The position numbers and the translations under genes are program-made. The notes beneath the pieces were generated by a model, which saw only the letters and a program-made list of their open reading frames with translations, searched no databases and had not been told where the DNA came from. Below are positions 15,853 to 17,764 of a stretch of DNA of 17,764 nt, piece by piece; within the stretch, counting starts at the first letter, position 1, and every line of letters starts with the position of its first letter. This stretch comes from an uncultured Bacilli bacterium (GTDB taxonomy: Bacteria; Bacillota_I; Bacilli_A; RF39; UBA660), in NCBI GenBank assembly GCA_949440065.1, contig CASRZP010000016.1, positions 1 through 17,764 of the forward strand. The letters run 5' to 3'.

Positions 15853-16425
15853 ATGGAGAAAACAAATAAAAAAAGAGTATTAATTACAACACTGATGATT
15901 CTGTTTGCGATTGTTGCTTTAGTGGGAGCAACGTATGCAGCATTTACTTATTTGGGAATTGGAGAAAAGAAAAACGTTATTGAAACAGGAGATTTAAGAT
16001 TAAAGTTAGATGAAGGAACGTCAGCAGGTATATCACTAGATAATGCTGTTCCTGTAACAGATGAAGTTGGTTTAACGAATACACCATACAAGTTTACTTT
16101 AGAAAATACAGGTAGCCTACCAATGAAGTATCGTATTCGTGTAGTAGAAGATACTGCTGCTATTACTGCTGATGGATGTAGTAGTAAAAAATTAGATTTT
16201 GCTAAACTTCGCTTTCAAATTAAAAAGAATTCTACAGCTGGAAGTAGTCTACCTTTAAATAACGATAGTAATTATGTTATTGATGAAGGAACATTAGCAG
16301 TAAATGGAAAAAACACATATGAACTTAGATTATGGATTGCATCGACGGCAGGAAATGAAGTATCAGGAAAACACTTTCATGGTAAAATTACGGTAGAAGC
16401 TATTCAAAACGATCAAAACTTTTAG
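15853..16425 (+). CDS. Second TasA/camelysin-like exported protein
   Basis: This 190-residue paralogue of the preceding product has a short Lys-rich head (1-8), a hydrophobic segment at about 9-26 and the cleavage region GATYAAF at 25-31. The mature protein repeats the family landmarks: VIETGDLRLKLDEG, LDNAVPVTDEVG, KFTLENTGSLPMKYRIRVVE, an isolated Cys in DGCSSKKLDF and ELRLWIAS...GKHFHGKITV. ATG 15853 is preferred over GTG 15844 because GAGGTGAG lies directly upstream and includes that GTG. It is cotranscribed with the first gene from the promoter at 15135-15163. Two different subunits in one operon recall major and minor fibre proteins, but this is not shown by the sequence. Confidence 0.82.
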   Translation: MEKTNKKRVLITTLMILFAIVALVGATYAAFTYLGIGEKKNVIETGDLRLKLDEGTSAGISLDNAVPVTDEVGLTNTPYKFTLENTGSLPMKYRIRVVEDTAAITADGCSSKKLDFAKLRFQIKKNSTAGSSLPLNNDSNYVIDEGTLAVNGKNTYELRLWIASTAGNEVSGKHFHGKITVEAIQNDQNF

Positions 16426-16438
16426 GGATGTGCGAAAG

Positions 16439-16549
16439 ATGAAAATTAACCAAAAGCAAACTAAGGGGGCACCTTCTAAAATAAAATCTATATATTGTAA
16501 GGAATTTCAAGGAATAGGATACGAAATCTTGTTCTTTTTCTTGTACTAA
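16439..16549 (+). CDS. Short ORF, possible remnant of a SipW-type signal peptidase gene
   Basis: An ATG at 16439, 13 bases after the previous stop, opens 36 codons: a Lys/Gln-rich start (MKINQKQTKGAPSKIKSIY) and a short aromatic end (YEILFFFLY). The only ribosome binding site candidate is AGGGATG. SipW-type peptidases often lie beside their TasA-like substrates and begin with a Lys-rich head followed by a membrane segment, so this could be the stub of such a gene. That is a guess based on position and composition; it may also be a chance ORF. The rest of the 16426-16620 interval holds only the promoter of the next gene. Confidence 0.25.
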   Translation: MKINQKQTKGAPSKIKSIYCKEFQGIGYEILFFFLY

Positions 16550-16590
16550 ATTTCTTCTTTGTTAACTTAGTGAATGAGTAAACAAAACAA

Positions 16591-16599
16591 TGATATACT
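16591..16599 (+). promoter_or_regulatory. Extended -10 element of the TasA-like/LRR hybrid gene
   Basis: TGATATACT at 16591-16599 is an extended -10 located 21 bases before the ATG. The -35 region (TGAATG at 16571-16576) is poor. Confidence 0.5.
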
Positions 16600-16620
16600 A
16601 AAAAAGAAAGTAGGGAAAAT

Positions 16621-17764
16621 ATGAAAGAAAAAAGGAAAATGTTAATCACATTAGTTTTGTTACTATCTATCATTTGTGTAACCATAGGAGTAACATTTGC
16701 AGCCTTTAGTTTTGTAAAACAAGGAACAGTGGAAAACACCTTAGAAACAGGAACAGTGATGTTAACGTATACGGAAGGAAAAACGGGGATAATTTTGGAA
16801 GATGCTTTGCCTATATCAGATGAAACAGGAAAACTTTTAACGGGCGAAAACAATACTTTTGACTTTACCGTAAGTGCGAATTTAGGAAAGGATACAGTAA
16901 TTACTTATGAAGTAACAGCAGTAAAAATACCCATTACAGATATGGAACCTCTGTTAGATACTGAAGTAAAACTATATTTAGAACGAGCAGTTGATCCAGA
17001 AACTGCATATACTGAAATCATGGCACCAACAAATTTTATTCCAAAAGGTGAAGTAAGTGAAATAGGATCACCCCTTGGAAGTATGATACTAGATTCAGGA
17101 ACATTTTCAAATGAAGGAGTGACAATCCATAATTATCGTTTACGTATGTGGGTAGATGAAAACACAGAAATTGGAGAAACACCTAAAAAGTATGGAATAA
17201 GAATTAATGTGTATGCGAAACAAGGAACGATAGAATCATCTACTACAGATGAATCATGTTTTGTTATAGGAGAGTATGCTTATGATGAGTTTGGAATGCC
17301 TATTGTAGAAGGACCATCAATAATTGGATATGATGAAAACTGTCCCAAAGATGTAGTAATTCCTAGCACGATTAATGGAGAAAAAGTATTATCCATTAGT
17401 GCAATGGCTTTTTCAGGAAAAATTTTAACATCTGTTGTTATTCCTGATGGTATACTTGCCATTGGTACAGCAGCTTTTTTGGGTAATCAATTGACGACTG
17501 TAACTATTCCAAATAGTGTAACTCTTATTGAAAATGCTGCATTTAACAGTAATCAATTTTCTGATGAAGAAGCATTTATCTATAAGCGAAATGCTGATGG
17601 AAGCATAGATTATACTACAATTATAAGTTACGCTGGAAAAAAACGGGATAATGTAATAATACCAAATAGTGTTACAACTATTGCAGATTGGGCGTTTGCT
17701 AATAATCAATTAACAAATGTAATCATTCCAAATAGTGTAACGAGTATTGGAGTGTTGGCATTTA
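16621..17764 (+). CDS. Exported hybrid: TasA-like domain fused to BspA-type leucine-rich repeats (3' end outside window)
   Basis: An open frame runs from ATG 16621 to the right edge, 381 codons, without a stop. Residues 1-7 are basic, about 8-26 hydrophobic, and VTFAAF at 24-29 resembles the SipW-type cleavage region. The following domain repeats the landmarks of the two upstream proteins: LETGTVMLTYTEGK, LEDALPISDETG, a FDFTVSANLG strand and, at 170-180, HNYRLRMWVDEN. Cys213 and Cys241 bracket a linker with CPKDVVIP. From residue 257 come 22-residue BspA-type repeats (GNQLTTVTIPNSV, ANNQLTNVIIPNSV), one of them enlarged by about 28 residues (FSDEEAFIYKR...). Such repeats are used for adhesion. 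So a TasA-like head carries an LRR adhesin. TAGGG upstream is the ribosome binding site. Residues from about 164 onward have a truncated paralogue at 1849-2592. Confidence 0.85.
   Translation, partial: MKEKRKMLITLVLLLSIICVTIGVTFAAFSFVKQGTVENTLETGTVMLTYTEGKTGIILEDALPISDETGKLLTGENNTFDFTVSANLGKDTVITYEVTAVKIPITDMEPLLDTEVKLYLERAVDPETAYTEIMAPTNFIPKGEVSEIGSPLGSMILDSGTFSNEGVTIHNYRLRMWVDENTEIGETPKKYGIRINVYAKQGTIESSTTDESCFVIGEYAYDEFGMPIVEGPSIIGYDENCPKDVVIPSTINGEKVLSISAMAFSGKILTSVVIPDGILAIGTAAFLGNQLTTVTIPNSVTLIENAAFNSNQFSDEEAFIYKRNADGSIDYTTIISYAGKKRDNVIIPNSVTTIADWAFANNQLTNVIIPNSVTSIGVLAF
17389..17764 (+). repeat. BspA-type leucine-rich repeat array, partial
   Basis: Units begin at 17389 and 17455 with the 66-bp period; the third is enlarged (from 17521), and regular units follow to the edge. 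AATAATCAATTAACA in the unit at 17701 is identical to the unit at 2311 of the truncated copy. Confidence 0.8.

Noticed and set aside
16488..16853. Minus-strand open frame of 121 codons
   Set aside because: It covers the promoter and signal peptide of the hybrid gene, whose plus-strand frame is supported by paralogues; no ribosome binding site stands before the minus start.
17280..17709. Minus-strand open frames near the right edge
   Set aside because: They are antisense shadows of the LRR repeats, in which stops are rare on the other strand because of the repeat codons.

Overview
The window is strongly A+T-rich, uses the standard genetic code and has Gram-positive-type ribosome binding sites (AAGGAGG) and TATAAT promoters, often with a TGn extension. 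Its rimP-nusA-ylxR-infB-rbfA-truB operon, yidD and CPBP protease genes point to a low-GC Bacillota/Bacilli-type bacterium. The abundance of surface proteins (collagen-like, BspA-type leucine-rich repeat, TasA-like) suggests a host- or gut-associated member. Genus cannot be told from the sequence, and the lineage is an inference.

Left part (1-2600): the 3' end of a collagen-like surface protein, a glycosyltransferase with C-terminal TPR-like repeats that may decorate it, and a 5'-truncated, apparently promoterless copy of a surface protein with BspA-type leucine-rich repeats. The truncated copy is a paralogue of the gene cut by the right edge. Minus-strand block (2676-5262): a CPBP membrane protease with its own terminator, then yidD and a PcfJ-like zinc-ribbon protein as a second transcript.

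Core (5377-10470): a strong promoter, a short conserved-looking leader hairpin, and the tightly packed transcription/translation operon from rimP to truB with a terminator. Two features are unusual. RimP is a one-domain protein that ends where the C-terminal domain should begin, and the L7Ae-like gene (ylxQ) often found between ylxR and infB is absent.

Decay zone (10473-12060): fragments of broken genes on both strands. One is a 165-codon gene with promoter, ribosome binding site and terminator intact but two in-frame stop codons. Beyond it is a 973-residue protein of unknown function.

Right part (15100-17764): three related exported proteins with SipW-type signal peptides and TasA/camelysin-like domains. 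The third fuses this domain to BspA-type repeats and runs off the window. A 36-codon ORF between the second and third sits where a SipW peptidase gene might be expected. The TasA-like/LRR hybrid and its headless partial copy 15.3 kb away, in the same orientation, are the most interesting element; they could work as an expressed gene and a silent sequence donor, but this is inference.
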